The notes beneath the pieces were generated by a model that was not told the DNA's origin, did no database searches, and saw only the letters and a list, made by a program, of their open reading frames with translations. Of a stretch of 64,000 nucleotides of DNA, positions 24,802 to 32,833 are shown in pieces. The stretch is from Methylocella tundrae (lineage in GTDB: Bacteria; Pseudomonadota; Alphaproteobacteria; Rhizobiales; Beijerinckiaceae): the NCBI RefSeq assembly GCF_901905185.1, contig NZ_CABFMQ020000109.1:124001-188000 (forward strand). The letters run 5' to 3'. Both the position numbers and the translations under genes were made by a program. The first letter of the stretch is position 1. Each line of letters opens with the position of its first letter.

Positions 24802-26379
24802 TTAAAACCGCAGCGCCTTGACCTCTTTGACGCCAGGCAGTTGCTTGACCTCGGCGAGCACCTTATCCGGCACCAGCCCGTCCACTTCGACGAGGGCGAG
24901 CGACGATCCGCCCTCGCGGTCCCGGCCAAGCGCAAAGGTCCCTATATTGATCGCGGCATTGCCAAGTATGCTGGCGAAGCGGCCGATGAACCCCGGCTTA
25001 TCTTCATTGGTGACATAGATCATCGACGGCCCGACCGCGGCGTCGACCTTGATTTCATTGATCGAAATGATTCGCGGCTTGCCATCGTTAAAGACGGTGC
25101 CGGACACGCAGCGCTCGCGGCCTGCAGCTTCGACGCAAAGCGTCACGACCGATTCGAAATCGGCCTCGGCCGCCCTTGTCACTTCATCGATCACGACGCC
25201 GAGCTCCTTCGCCACCGTCGGCGCGGAAACGACATTGACGTCGGCGAGCAGCGGGCGCAGCAGCGCGGCGATCATCGAAGCCGTCAGCGCCTTGATCTTG
25301 AGCTCGCCGACTTCGCCCTCGTAGGTGATCGACACTTTCTTGATATTGCTGTCGATCAGCTGCCCGGCGAAGGAGCCGAGGCGGTCGGCGAGGGCAATGA
25401 AGGGTTTCAGCTTCGGCGCTTCCTCCGCCGTGATCGAGGGGAAATTAACCGCGTTCGAAATAGCGTCCCGCATCAGATAATCGGACATTTGCTCGGCGAT
25501 CTGCAGCGCGACATTCTCCTGCGCCTCCTTGGTCGAGGCGCCAAGATGCGGCGTGCACACCACATTCGGGTGGCCAAGAAGCGGCGCCGGCTCCTTTTCG
25601 AGAACGTCGAGCGCCGCGCCGGCGACATGACCCGACTCGAGGAGGGCGAGCAGCGCATTCTCATCGAGCAGGGCCGCGCGGCAGCTGTTGATGATCATCA
25701 CGCCAGGCTTGGTCCGGGCAAGATTTTCGGCCGAGAGAATGTTCTTCGTGTGCGGCGTCACCGGGGTGTGCAGGGAGACGAAATCGGCGCGCGTCAGGAG
25801 GTCGTCAAGCTCAACCTTCTCCACGCCAAGATCGAAAGCGCGTTCCGGCGACAGGAAAGGGTCGAAGGCGATGACGCGCATGCGTAGCCCGATCGCGCGG
25901 TCGGCGACGATCGATCCGACATTGCCGCAGCCGATAAGGCCCAACACCTTGCCGGTGATTTCGACCCCGAGAAACTTGTTCTGCTCCCATCGTCCGGCGC
26001 GCGTCGAGGCGTCGGCGGCGGGGATATGACGCGCCACCGCGAACATCAGCGCGATCGCATGTTCAGCCGTCGTGATCGAATTGCCAAACGGCGTATTCAT
26101 CACGATGACGCCCTTGGCGGTCGCCGCCGCGAGGTCAATATTGTCGATGCTGATGCCGGCGCGGCCGATGACCTTGAGGCGCGTCGCGCGTTCGAGCAGC
26201 TTCGACGTCACTTTCGTCGTCGATCGAATCGCGAGGCCATCGAAGTCGCCGATCGCCTCGGCGAGCGCGTGCTTGTCCCGGCCTAGCTCCGGCTCAAACG
26301 CGACCTCGACGCCGCGCGCTTTGAAGATGGCGACGGCGGCGGGCGAAAGGGAATCCGAAATCAGGACGCGCGCAGGCAA
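24802..26379 (-). CDS. serA: D-3-phosphoglycerate dehydrogenase
   Basis: SerA oxidises 3-phosphoglycerate to 3-phosphohydroxypyruvate, the first step of serine synthesis. NAD binding is by GLIGCGNVGSIV. The catalytic Arg, Glu and His occur in NSCRAAL, VLEKEPAP and PHLGAST. A long C-terminal half holds the allosteric-substrate-binding and ACT domains (IGRFASILGNAAINIGTF), so feedback control by serine is likely. Length 525 aa is the long type. The start is TTG (26379) with GGAG 8 bases upstream. It lies after serC, which has its own terminator between them. Confidence 0.96.
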   Translation of the reverse strand: MPARVLISDSLSPAAVAIFKARGVEVAFEPELGRDKHALAEAIGDFDGLAIRSTTKVTSKLLERATRLKVIGRAGISIDNIDLAAATAKGVIVMNTPFGNSITTAEHAIALMFAVARHIPAADASTRAGRWEQNKFLGVEITGKVLGLIGCGNVGSIVADRAIGLRMRVIAFDPFLSPERAFDLGVEKVELDDLLTRADFVSLHTPVTPHTKNILSAENLARTKPGVMIINSCRAALLDENALLALLESGHVAGAALDVLEKEPAPLLGHPNVVCTPHLGASTKEAQENVALQIAEQMSDYLMRDAISNAVNFPSITAEEAPKLKPFIALADRLGSFAGQLIDSNIKKVSITYEGEVGELKIKALTASMIAALLRPLLADVNVVSAPTVAKELGVVIDEVTRAAEADFESVVTLCVEAAGRERCVSGTVFNDGKPRIISINEIKVDAAVGPSMIYVTNEDKPGFIGRFASILGNAAINIGTFALGRDREGGSSLALVEVDGLVPDKVLAEVKQLPGVKEVKALRF

Positions 26380-26559
26380 AAGAACTTCTCCGAATGCGCC
26401 TCAATCAGGCGGCATTTATCAAATGGCCCTACTCCCAAGCCATTTTCAAGCCAGGCAGCAAGGGTTGCGCGATTGGGCGGCAGGCTTGTGAAGGCGGCCC
26501 TCTATGAAGCGAGCGCCGCCGCGGCGCAAGGGCGGCGTTTCCTGCGTTGGGCGCCGAAG

Positions 26560-26599
26560 CAAAAATAATGGGCGTCCTCCCGCGAAGAGAGAACGCCCC
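26560..26599 (-). terminator. Rho-independent terminator after serC
   Basis: On the minus strand GGGCGT and ACGCCC, extended by inner CTC / GAG pairing, form a hairpin followed by ATTATTTTT. It ends serC transcripts and may leave partial read-through into serA. Confidence 0.75.
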
Positions 26600-26631
26600 T
26601 TGAGCCGAATGCAATCGGATGATCGCGAGGT

Positions 26632-27807
26632 TCAGGCCGCTTTCGCGAAAAACTCGCGCTTCGCCTTGGCGTAGGCATAGTCGAGCCATTGCGTCAGCGC
26701 GATCAGATCGGTTGTGTCGACTGTCGCGCCACACCAGATTCGCAGGCCGGGAGGCGCGTCGCGGTAAGAGTTGATGTCATAAGCGATGTCCTGCGCTTCG
26801 AGGAAGCTCACGAGCTCCCTGGAGAACGCCGCCTCCGCCTCGGGTCCGCCGGCGACAACCGCCGGATCGACGATTTTGAGGCAGGCGGCGGTTGTCGAGC
26901 GGATCGCAGGATCAGCGGCGAGAAAGGCGACCCAGGGCGTTCTTTCAACCCAATCAGCCATCGCCTTCGCGTTGGCGTTGACGCGCGCGATCAGCGCATC
27001 GAGGCCGCCGATGGATTTCGCCCAGTTCAGCGCATCGAGATAATCCTCGACGCAGAGCATCGACGGGGTGTTGATCGTCTCGCCCTCGAAAATGGCTTCG
27101 ATCAGCCGGCCCTTCTCGGCGAGACGGAACAGCTTTGGCACGGGCCACGGCGGCGTATAGGTCTCGAGCCTTTCAACCGCGCGCGGGCTCAGGATCAGCA
27201 TGCCATGAGCCGCCTCGCCGCCAAGCACTTTCTGCCAGGAATAAGTGACGACATCGAGCTTGTCCCAGTCGAGCTTCTGGCCGAAAGCGGCGGATGTCGC
27301 GTCGCAAATGGTGAGGCCCTTGCGGTCGGCGGGAATGAAATCGCCGTTCTGCACGCAAACGCCCGACGTCGTGCCGTTCCAGGCGAAAACGACGTCATGA
27401 TCGAAGTTGAGGCTTGAAAGATCAACGATCTCGCCATAATCGGCGACCATCGCGCGGACGTTTTCCAGCCGCAGATGCTCGACGATGTCGATGACCCAAT
27501 GTTCGCTAAAAGCTTCCCAGGCGACGACGTCGACGCCGCGCTGTCCCAGAAGCGACCACAAGGCGGCCTCAACGGCGCCGGTGTCGGAGCCCGGCATGAT
27601 GCCGATGCGATAATCGGCCGGAACCTGCAAGATCTCGCGGGTGAGATCGATTGCAAGCTTCAGCTTGGATTTGCCAATGGAGGAGCGGTGCGAACGGCCC
27701 GACGGGGCGTTCTCAAGGTTTTCAAGCTTCCATCCCGGACGCTTGGACGCAGGACCGCACGAAAAATAAGGCCTCACCGGTTTCACGGCGGGAGTCGACG
27801 CTATCAT
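26632..27807 (-). CDS. serC: Phosphoserine aminotransferase
   Basis: SerC moves an amino group from glutamate to 3-phosphohydroxypyruvate in serine synthesis. The opening PYFSCGPASKRPGW, the GIMPGSDTGAVEAALWSLL segment, DATSAAF and the PLP-lysine region TYSWQKVLGGEAAHG mark the alphaproteobacterial/archaeal type of SerC rather than the E. coli type. I prefer the ATG at 27807 because AAGG lies 8 bases upstream; the ATG at 27816 directly abuts that site and would add three residues. The leader has a promoter and hairpin. Confidence 0.95.
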   Translation of the reverse strand: MIASTPAVKPVRPYFSCGPASKRPGWKLENLENAPSGRSHRSSIGKSKLKLAIDLTREILQVPADYRIGIMPGSDTGAVEAALWSLLGQRGVDVVAWEAFSEHWVIDIVEHLRLENVRAMVADYGEIVDLSSLNFDHDVVFAWNGTTSGVCVQNGDFIPADRKGLTICDATSAAFGQKLDWDKLDVVTYSWQKVLGGEAAHGMLILSPRAVERLETYTPPWPVPKLFRLAEKGRLIEAIFEGETINTPSMLCVEDYLDALNWAKSIGGLDALIARVNANAKAMADWVERTPWVAFLAADPAIRSTTAACLKIVDPAVVAGGPEAEAAFSRELVSFLEAQDIAYDINSYRDAPPGLRIWCGATVDTTDLIALTQWLDYAYAKAKREFFAKAA

Positions 27808-27826
27808 TTTTGCCATCCTTACAGAT

Positions 27827-27891
27827 GGGCGCCCCTCGTTGGGGAGGGGTGTCCCGTCTATAGGGATAGGGTCTACCTTTTAAGACGTCAA
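27827..27891 (-). promoter_or_regulatory. serC promoter and structured leader
   Basis: TTGACG (27891-27886), a 17-base spacer and TATCCC (27868-27863) fit a housekeeping promoter. The transcript would begin near 27856, right at a hairpin CCCCTC / GAGGGG (27849-27832) with outer GGG / CCC pairing, which ends just before the ribosome site. Its location and shape recall the serC motif described upstream of serC in Alphaproteobacteria; I cannot confirm the consensus. Confidence 0.5.
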
Positions 27892-28065
27892 GCCGCCGGT
27901 TTGACGCAGGCGTCATCGACTTCAACAAAATGTCGCCTTCCCCGTCATTTTCTGTGCAAATCGCCATAAGGCGTTGTCTTAGCCGCGAGTGAAGCGGTCC
28001 CCTTCAAGCGCGACATGTTCCGACCCGCGCCCACAACGGCGCCGGCGTTGAACTCGTCTGGCCCG

Positions 28066-29097
28066 TCACCCCTGCCCGTCCAGGGCGTCGACAACGCCGT
28101 CGATCAGATTGGAGTCCAGCAACAGGGCTGTCGTCAACTCCCTCCGCAGCGGCCGCAGGCGCGCGATGGTCGTTGCGATCTCCTGCTCGATCGCGCTCAG
28201 GGCCGCCAGCGCCTCATCGAGGCTCGCGATGCTGAACCCGCAGCTTTCGCCCGGACGCATCTGGGCGAGGCGGCCGATATCCGCTCGAATGACATGCCCG
28301 AGCTTCGGATAACCGCCCGTCGGCTGCCGGTCGGCCATCAGGATCAACGGCGCCTCGTCCCCGGCGATCTGAATGGCGCCGAGAGCAACCCCATCCGAGA
28401 CGATATTGTAGCCGCGCGCATGGGAGACCGGCGCGCCGTGGAAGCGATAGGCCATGCGGTCGGCGGCAGGCGTCAGGGTGAATTTCTCCCTGAAGAAAGC
28501 AGCCAGCGCCTCGCTCGAGAAATAATCGTCCTGCGGCCCGGCCAGAACGCGAAAGCGCCCTTTCGACCTGTTGAGCCAGGGCGCATCAATCTCGGCTTCT
28601 TCGGCCGGCGAAGGCGCAGCGGCAGCCCCAATCGGCAGAACATCGCCCCGGCGCAGCATCCGGCCTTCGAGACCGCCGACGCCAGAGCGCACATGGGTCG
28701 CACGGCTGCCCAATTCAACCGGAGTATCGAAGCCGCCCGCGACGCCAAGGTAAGCCCAGGCCCCCTCGCTTCCGGCCTGCGCCGAAAGGATCTCGCCAGG
28801 CTTCAGGACAATCCGCGCCGCGGGGGGCAGCGGCTTGCCGTCGCGGCGCCAGTTGAAGGCGCCCCCTGCGAAGGCGACCAGGAACGCGCCCTCCTCGACC
28901 GCCACGCTAAGGCCGCCGACGGAAATCTCGATCGCCGCCGCTCTATCTTCGTTGCCGAGCGCAAGAAGGACCGTTTCAAAGGCGCTCCAGTCCATCGGAC
29001 CCGCGGGCGTGACGCCAAAGCGCAGATAGCCGCGCCGTCCGGCATCCTGGATCGTCACGCCGGGGCCGGCCGACAGAATGCGCAGCCGCCCGGCCAT
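28066..29097 (-). CDS. pxpC: 5-oxoprolinase subunit C (biotin-dependent carboxyltransferase-like)
   Basis: PxpC works with PxpA and PxpB to open 5-oxoproline to glutamate with ATP. The opening LRILSAGPGVTIQDAGRRGY, the FGVTPAGPMDW segment and the C-terminal LMADRQPTGGYPKLGHVI are hallmarks of the KipA/allophanate hydrolase subunit 2 family. The ATG at 29097 follows the pxpB stop by one base, so the pair is coupled. Extra residues upstream in the same frame lie in pxpB and are dropped. Confidence 0.92.
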   Translation of the reverse strand: MAGRLRILSAGPGVTIQDAGRRGYLRFGVTPAGPMDWSAFETVLLALGNEDRAAAIEISVGGLSVAVEEGAFLVAFAGGAFNWRRDGKPLPPAARIVLKPGEILSAQAGSEGAWAYLGVAGGFDTPVELGSRATHVRSGVGGLEGRMLRRGDVLPIGAAAAPSPAEEAEIDAPWLNRSKGRFRVLAGPQDDYFSSEALAAFFREKFTLTPAADRMAYRFHGAPVSHARGYNIVSDGVALGAIQIAGDEAPLILMADRQPTGGYPKLGHVIRADIGRLAQMRPGESCGFSIASLDEALAALSAIEQEIATTIARLRPLRRELTTALLLDSNLIDGVVDALDGQG

Positions 29098-29098
29098 G

Positions 29099-29866
29099 TC
29101 AGCGATCCGTCGCGACTTGCGGGTCTTCTTCATCTTCGTCGCAATGAGCGATGGGCGATCCATCGTCCGCTGCAAGGCTCAGCTCGGCGAAGCGCATTAC
29201 GTCGATACGCTCGAAACGGATGTCATCGCCGACATCAATGAGGAACATCGGCTCGCGGCGCGGATCAAAGATTTTTAGCGGAGTCCGGCCGATCTGATAC
29301 CAGCCGGTCGGCATGGCGATGCTGGCGACCAGCGCCTGCCCTCCGGCGATGAGCAATGATCCCGGCGGCGCCGGCGGCCTTGGCGCGGCGCGGCGCGAGA
29401 TCGCCAGCGCGTCCGGCAGGCCGCCGAGGAAGGTGAAGCCCGGCGCGAAGCCATACATATAGACGCGGTAGAGCGCGCTGGAGTGTAGGGCGATGATCTC
29501 GTCGGCGGTCAGGGCGAGGATCTGGCTGACCTCGCCGAGATCTTCCGCGAAGGGCGGATCATAGCAGACCGGCACACGCCAACGCCTTTTGCGCTTTCGA
29601 GGCGCGCTCACGGCGTCGAGGCGGGCGATGGCTTCCGCCAGCGCCCTCGTCGACGTGCGCTTCGGATCGAAATGGATCATCAGCGAGCGGTAGGTCGGCA
29701 CTGTCTCCAGGACGCCGCCGAGTTGCGCAGCCGCGATCGCCTCGTCGAGCGCCAGCACGCATTCGTGGATGGACGCGTCGATACACTGTCCAAATTCCAC
29801 GACGAGCGCGGATTCGCCGGCGACGAGATAGCGCGGCGCGGTGGCGGCCGGCGTTTCTTTCAACAT
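29099..29866 (-). CDS. pxpB: 5-oxoprolinase subunit B (KipI family)
   Basis: Partner of PxpA and PxpC. The YRVYMYGFAPGFTFLGGLP segment is the family signature, and GWYQIGRTPLKIF closes the core domain. The start ATG is 9 bases after the pxpA stop. The C-terminus is longer and more acidic (HCDEDEEDPQVATDR) than in common family members. Confidence 0.92.
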   Translation of the reverse strand: MLKETPAATAPRYLVAGESALVVEFGQCIDASIHECVLALDEAIAAAQLGGVLETVPTYRSLMIHFDPKRTSTRALAEAIARLDAVSAPRKRKRRWRVPVCYDPPFAEDLGEVSQILALTADEIIALHSSALYRVYMYGFAPGFTFLGGLPDALAISRRAAPRPPAPPGSLLIAGGQALVASIAMPTGWYQIGRTPLKIFDPRREPMFLIDVGDDIRFERIDVMRFAELSLAADDGSPIAHCDEDEEDPQVATDR

Positions 29867-29874
29867 GGGCTTTC

Positions 29875-30660
29875 TTACGTGGCTGCAAAAGGCGCAAGGA
29901 CAAAGCCCGACGCCTCGAGGCGCCGGCGGACGGTTTTCGCGGTCGCGACGGCGTCCCGATGATCGCCGTGAACGCAGATGGAGTCGATGCCGACCGCGAT
30001 GCGTTTACCCGATTGTGCGATGATCGCGCCCTCGAGGACCATGGAAAGAACGCGCTCGGCGATTTCCTCAGCGTCATGCAGCACCGCGCCGGGCGAGGAT
30101 CGCGGCGCCAGAAGCCCCGCGTCCGTATAGGCGCGATCGGCGTAGATTTCACGCGCGACGGCAAGCCCTTCGGCGAGGCCCGCGGCCTCCAGCTGCGTGC
30201 CGGCGACGGCGAGAAAAGAAAGGCGCGGATCGACGGATTTGATGGCGCGGACGATCGCTCGGGCGACGTCGCGGTCGGTCATTGCGAGATTGCTCAACGC
30301 GCCGTGGATCTTCACATAAGAAAGGTTGTGGCCCGCATAGCTCGCAACGCCTTGCGCGGCGCCGAGCTGATAGGCGATCAGCCTCTCGATCTGATCGAGG
30401 CCGAACGATTGGGGCCTGCGGCCAAATCCCGAAATATCGGGGTAGCCCGGATGTGCGCCGATGGCGACGCCTTTGGCTTTGGCCGCCCTGAACGTCGCCG
30501 CCATAATGTCCGGATCGCCGGCGTGGAAGCCGCAGGCGACGCTCGCGCTCGTGACAATATCGAGCATGGCGGCGTCATCGCCCATGGCGTAGGCGCCGAA
30601 TCCCTCGCCGCAGTCACAATTGAGATCAATCGAGAGCGGCCGCTCTCCCGCCGCATTCAT
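29875..30660 (-). CDS. pxpA: 5-oxoprolinase subunit A (LamB/YcsF family)
   Basis: First gene of the pxpA-pxpB-pxpC unit. The opening IDLNCDCGEGFGAY, ASVACGFHAGDPDIM, GAHPGYPDISGFGRR and the closing IDSICVHGDH are the standard LamB/YcsF motifs, with His and Asp residues that bind the substrate. The protein removes 5-oxoproline formed by spontaneous cyclisation of glutamine or by peptide breakdown. No transporter for it is adjacent. Confidence 0.94.
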   Translation of the reverse strand: MNAAGERPLSIDLNCDCGEGFGAYAMGDDAAMLDIVTSASVACGFHAGDPDIMAATFRAAKAKGVAIGAHPGYPDISGFGRRPQSFGLDQIERLIAYQLGAAQGVASYAGHNLSYVKIHGALSNLAMTDRDVARAIVRAIKSVDPRLSFLAVAGTQLEAAGLAEGLAVAREIYADRAYTDAGLLAPRSSPGAVLHDAEEIAERVLSMVLEGAIIAQSGKRIAVGIDSICVHGDHRDAVATAKTVRRRLEASGFVLAPFAAT

Positions 30661-30860
30661 CGGGCGCGCCTCATCGGCGCTTTGGCGCGCGTCGGATTTT
30701 GCGTCACGACTCTCTCCTGCGGATCGTAAGGCTTTCTGTCCGCGGCAAGCCCGACGCGATCTTATGCGGGCCTCGCCCCGCTTGAAAAGGCTTTCGTTCC
30801 GAGGTCTCGCCCTTTCCTCTGCGCGAGCCTTTTTCCCTTTGCCGCCCGGAGCCAGCTAAT

Positions 30861-31631
30861 TCAATGCGGCTTCTGCTTCAAATGGGCGTCGATCAACATA
30901 TTGGCGATCGTCATGCGGCGGGCGGCTCCAACCCTCAAGGCCGGCTCAAATCGATCCGGGTGATTCTTCTTGGCGAATTCGCGCCTGATGCGTCGCAGAT
31001 CGGCAATTGCGAGATCGGCGCCAAGCCCGAGTTCCTCCGCGATCGCTTCGTCTTCGCTTTTTGGCGGCGCCAGCTCGATCCGCGGCGGGGCTTCCGCGCC
31101 TGTCGCACCCGGCGACGTCGCGCGGGCGCGCTCGGCGCGCCACCAGACCCACGGGATCTGGCTCAGCAGCCGCCGCAACGCATGCACGGGGTGCTGGCTG
31201 ATGGCGGCGTCCGTCGTGGCTTCGGCGACCTCGCTCGCGCCCGTCGCATCGGCGGCGTCAGGCGAGCTGGCGCTGGCTTCTTCCCCCGCTGAATCCGGGC
31301 CATAGGAGCTAGAATGCGGGCCGAATCCGCCGCGCCAGCCCCATGAAAGGCCGCCGAGATTGCGCCGCAGCCGATGAGCTGGATCAAGACCCTTTTCGCG
31401 CTCCTTCACAGACGCCCTTTCGGGCTCCTTCTCTAACTCCGCGGCCTGCTGCGCCATTTGGGCGGCCCTTGCGCGCGCCTGTGCGGACTTTATCCAGGAC
31501 ACGTCCATGCTGGCGCCCGACGCCGACGAAGGAGCCGAGGAGACGCGAGCCGCCGGACCCCGTTGAGGGCCGTCGAGCCCGGCCAGAATGTCGCCGAAAG
31601 CCGCGGACGTCGTTTTCTTCGGCTGGACCAT
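30861..31631 (-). CDS. J-domain-like protein of unknown function
   Basis: A 256-residue cytoplasmic protein. Residues about 1-170 are low-complexity and rich in Ala, Ser, Glu and Arg, with a likely coiled segment (ARARAAQMAQQAAELEKEPE). The C-terminus has IADLRRIRREFAKKNHPDRF with the HPD tripeptide at 224-226, which in J-domains stimulates DnaK. Only helix II-III of a J-domain can be seen clearly, so it is J-like rather than a classic DnaJ. There is no zinc finger or Gly/Phe region. An FNR/FixK-like site lies 69 bases upstream of the start. Function unknown. Confidence 0.7.
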   Translation of the reverse strand: MVQPKKTTSAAFGDILAGLDGPQRGPAARVSSAPSSASGASMDVSWIKSAQARARAAQMAQQAAELEKEPERASVKEREKGLDPAHRLRRNLGGLSWGWRGGFGPHSSSYGPDSAGEEASASSPDAADATGASEVAEATTDAAISQHPVHALRRLLSQIPWVWWRAERARATSPGATGAEAPPRIELAPPKSEDEAIAEELGLGADLAIADLRRIRREFAKKNHPDRFEPALRVGAARRMTIANMLIDAHLKQKPH

Positions 31632-31699
31632 AGTGGTGATCCGCTCCCAATGCGCAGGTCGAGAAATTTAGGGTAGAGTTTGGCAGGACGCCGTTGAAT

Positions 31700-31713
31700 T
31701 TGAGTTAAATCAA
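31700..31713. promoter_or_regulatory. Candidate FNR/FixK box
   Basis: TTGAGTTAAATCAA matches the TTGA-N6-TCAA consensus of FNR/FixK regulators. It is 69 bases upstream of the J-domain-like gene and about 220 bases upstream of the Spy-like gene. One such site can occur by chance. The rest of the roughly 300-base divergent region holds no gene I can support. Confidence 0.4.
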
Positions 31714-31936
31714 GCGCGCCATCTTGATCCGATATATGGTGCCCGGAGTAACATCCGGTTGAACGCCGGGCGAAACGCCGCAAACGTCAATAATTCGTCG
31801 ACATGGTCGTGGCAGGATGGCGCCGCTGACAGCGGGATCCCTTCCGCCAATGGACGTTTCGCAATGACGAAAGCTTCATTTGAAACGCCCGGTCAGTGTT
31901 CTCTAATGCATTTCTGTGCAGCCACTGGAGAAAACA

Positions 31937-32590
31937 ATGAAAACGCGCCTGCCTCTTTTGATGATAGCGCTGCTCGGCTCAGGTCTGTCTCTCGCCGCGT
32001 GGAACGTCCGCGCGCAAGAGTCGCCGCCAGGAGGCCCGCCTTCTCATCCCGGAATGGGCAATGGGATGGGAATGGGCGGCGGCATGGGAATGGGCGGCGG
32101 CATGGGAGTGGGCGGCGGCATGGGCATGGGCATGGGTATGCGCGGAGGACCGCCGCATGCGCGCTTTTCGCCCGCCGATCGCGCCGCTTTCTTTGACGCC
32201 CATATCGCCGCGCTCCATGCCGGCCTGCAGCTGACCCCAGAACAGGAAAAGCTGTGGCCGCCGGTCGAAGCCGCATTGCGCGCCGGCGCAAAGAACGCCG
32301 CCGACCGGTTCGAGAAGGCCCATGACGAACCTCGTCCCGCGGACGCCATCGCCTGGCTGCGCAAGCTCAGCGAATTTGACATCGCCAAGGGCGAGACTTT
32401 GAAAGCGCTGGCGGACGCCGCCGCTCCGCTCTATCAAAGCCTGACCGATGATCAACGGCGCCGGCTGCCCTTCCTCATGCGTGGCGTGAGGCCGCACGCG
32501 TTTGGCCCGTTCGCCGCGCATGCCGACCACGAAGATAACGAGGATCACGACGAGGATCACGAGGCCCAGCCGCAGGCCCAGCCCCAGTAG
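31937..32590 (+). CDS. Spy/LTXXQ-type periplasmic protein with Gly/Met repeats
   Basis: A secreted protein with a signal peptide (MKTRLPLLMIALLGSGLSL..., cut after VRAQE near residue 28). Three regions follow: a run of Gly and Met (about residues 39-70), a helical LTXXQ core (LTPEQEKLWPPVEAALR and LTDDQRRRLPFL, a duplicated LT-x2-Q feature of Spy/CpxP relatives), and an acidic His-containing tail (HADHEDNEDHDEDHEAQ). Family members are periplasmic chaperones or stress sensors, and the Met-rich and His/Asp tracts suggest copper or other metal binding (inference). The ATG at 31937 has GGAG 7 bases upstream. Confidence 0.8.
   Translation: MKTRLPLLMIALLGSGLSLAAWNVRAQESPPGGPPSHPGMGNGMGMGGGMGMGGGMGVGGGMGMGMGMRGGPPHARFSPADRAAFFDAHIAALHAGLQLTPEQEKLWPPVEAALRAGAKNAADRFEKAHDEPRPADAIAWLRKLSEFDIAKGETLKALADAAAPLYQSLTDDQRRRLPFLMRGVRPHAFGPFAAHADHEDNEDHDEDHEAQPQAQPQ
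32048..32142 (+). repeat. In-frame Gly-Met codon repeat
   Basis: Imperfect tandem repeats of a unit like GGAATGGGCGGCGGCATG encode alternating GMGMGGG blocks inside the Spy-like gene. Such a tract is prone to length change by replication slippage. Confidence 0.85.
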
Positions 32591-32612
32591 GACGCGGCAG
32601 GCCGAACCAGCA

Positions 32613-32638
32613 GGATCGACTGGACGCGCAGTCGATCC
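32613..32638 (+). terminator. Stem-loop terminator after the Spy-like gene
   Basis: GGATCGACT and AGTCGATCC form a perfect 9-bp stem with an 8-base loop, 22 bases after the stop codon, followed by a C/T-rich stretch (CCTTATCCTTT). Confidence 0.6.
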
Positions 32639-32833
32639 CCTTATCCTTTGGCGCGACGCCTGAAAGAGCAAAATCGCCGGAGCATGACGAGCGCGCACGA
32701 GGGCGATCATGCTCCGCGTGTTTTCGCCGCCCGTCCAGGTCCGGGTTCAAGTCCAGGTCGAGCGTGAGACCGAGGGCGGCGGCTGTTTCATGGCCCCGTC
32801 GCCCAGCTTCGAAGAAGCTTGAGCGGAAAAAAG

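Noticed and set aside
32048..32142. CRISPR-like or minisatellite array
   Set aside because: The repeats are in-frame Gly/Met codons inside a signal-peptide-bearing gene, with no unique spacers.
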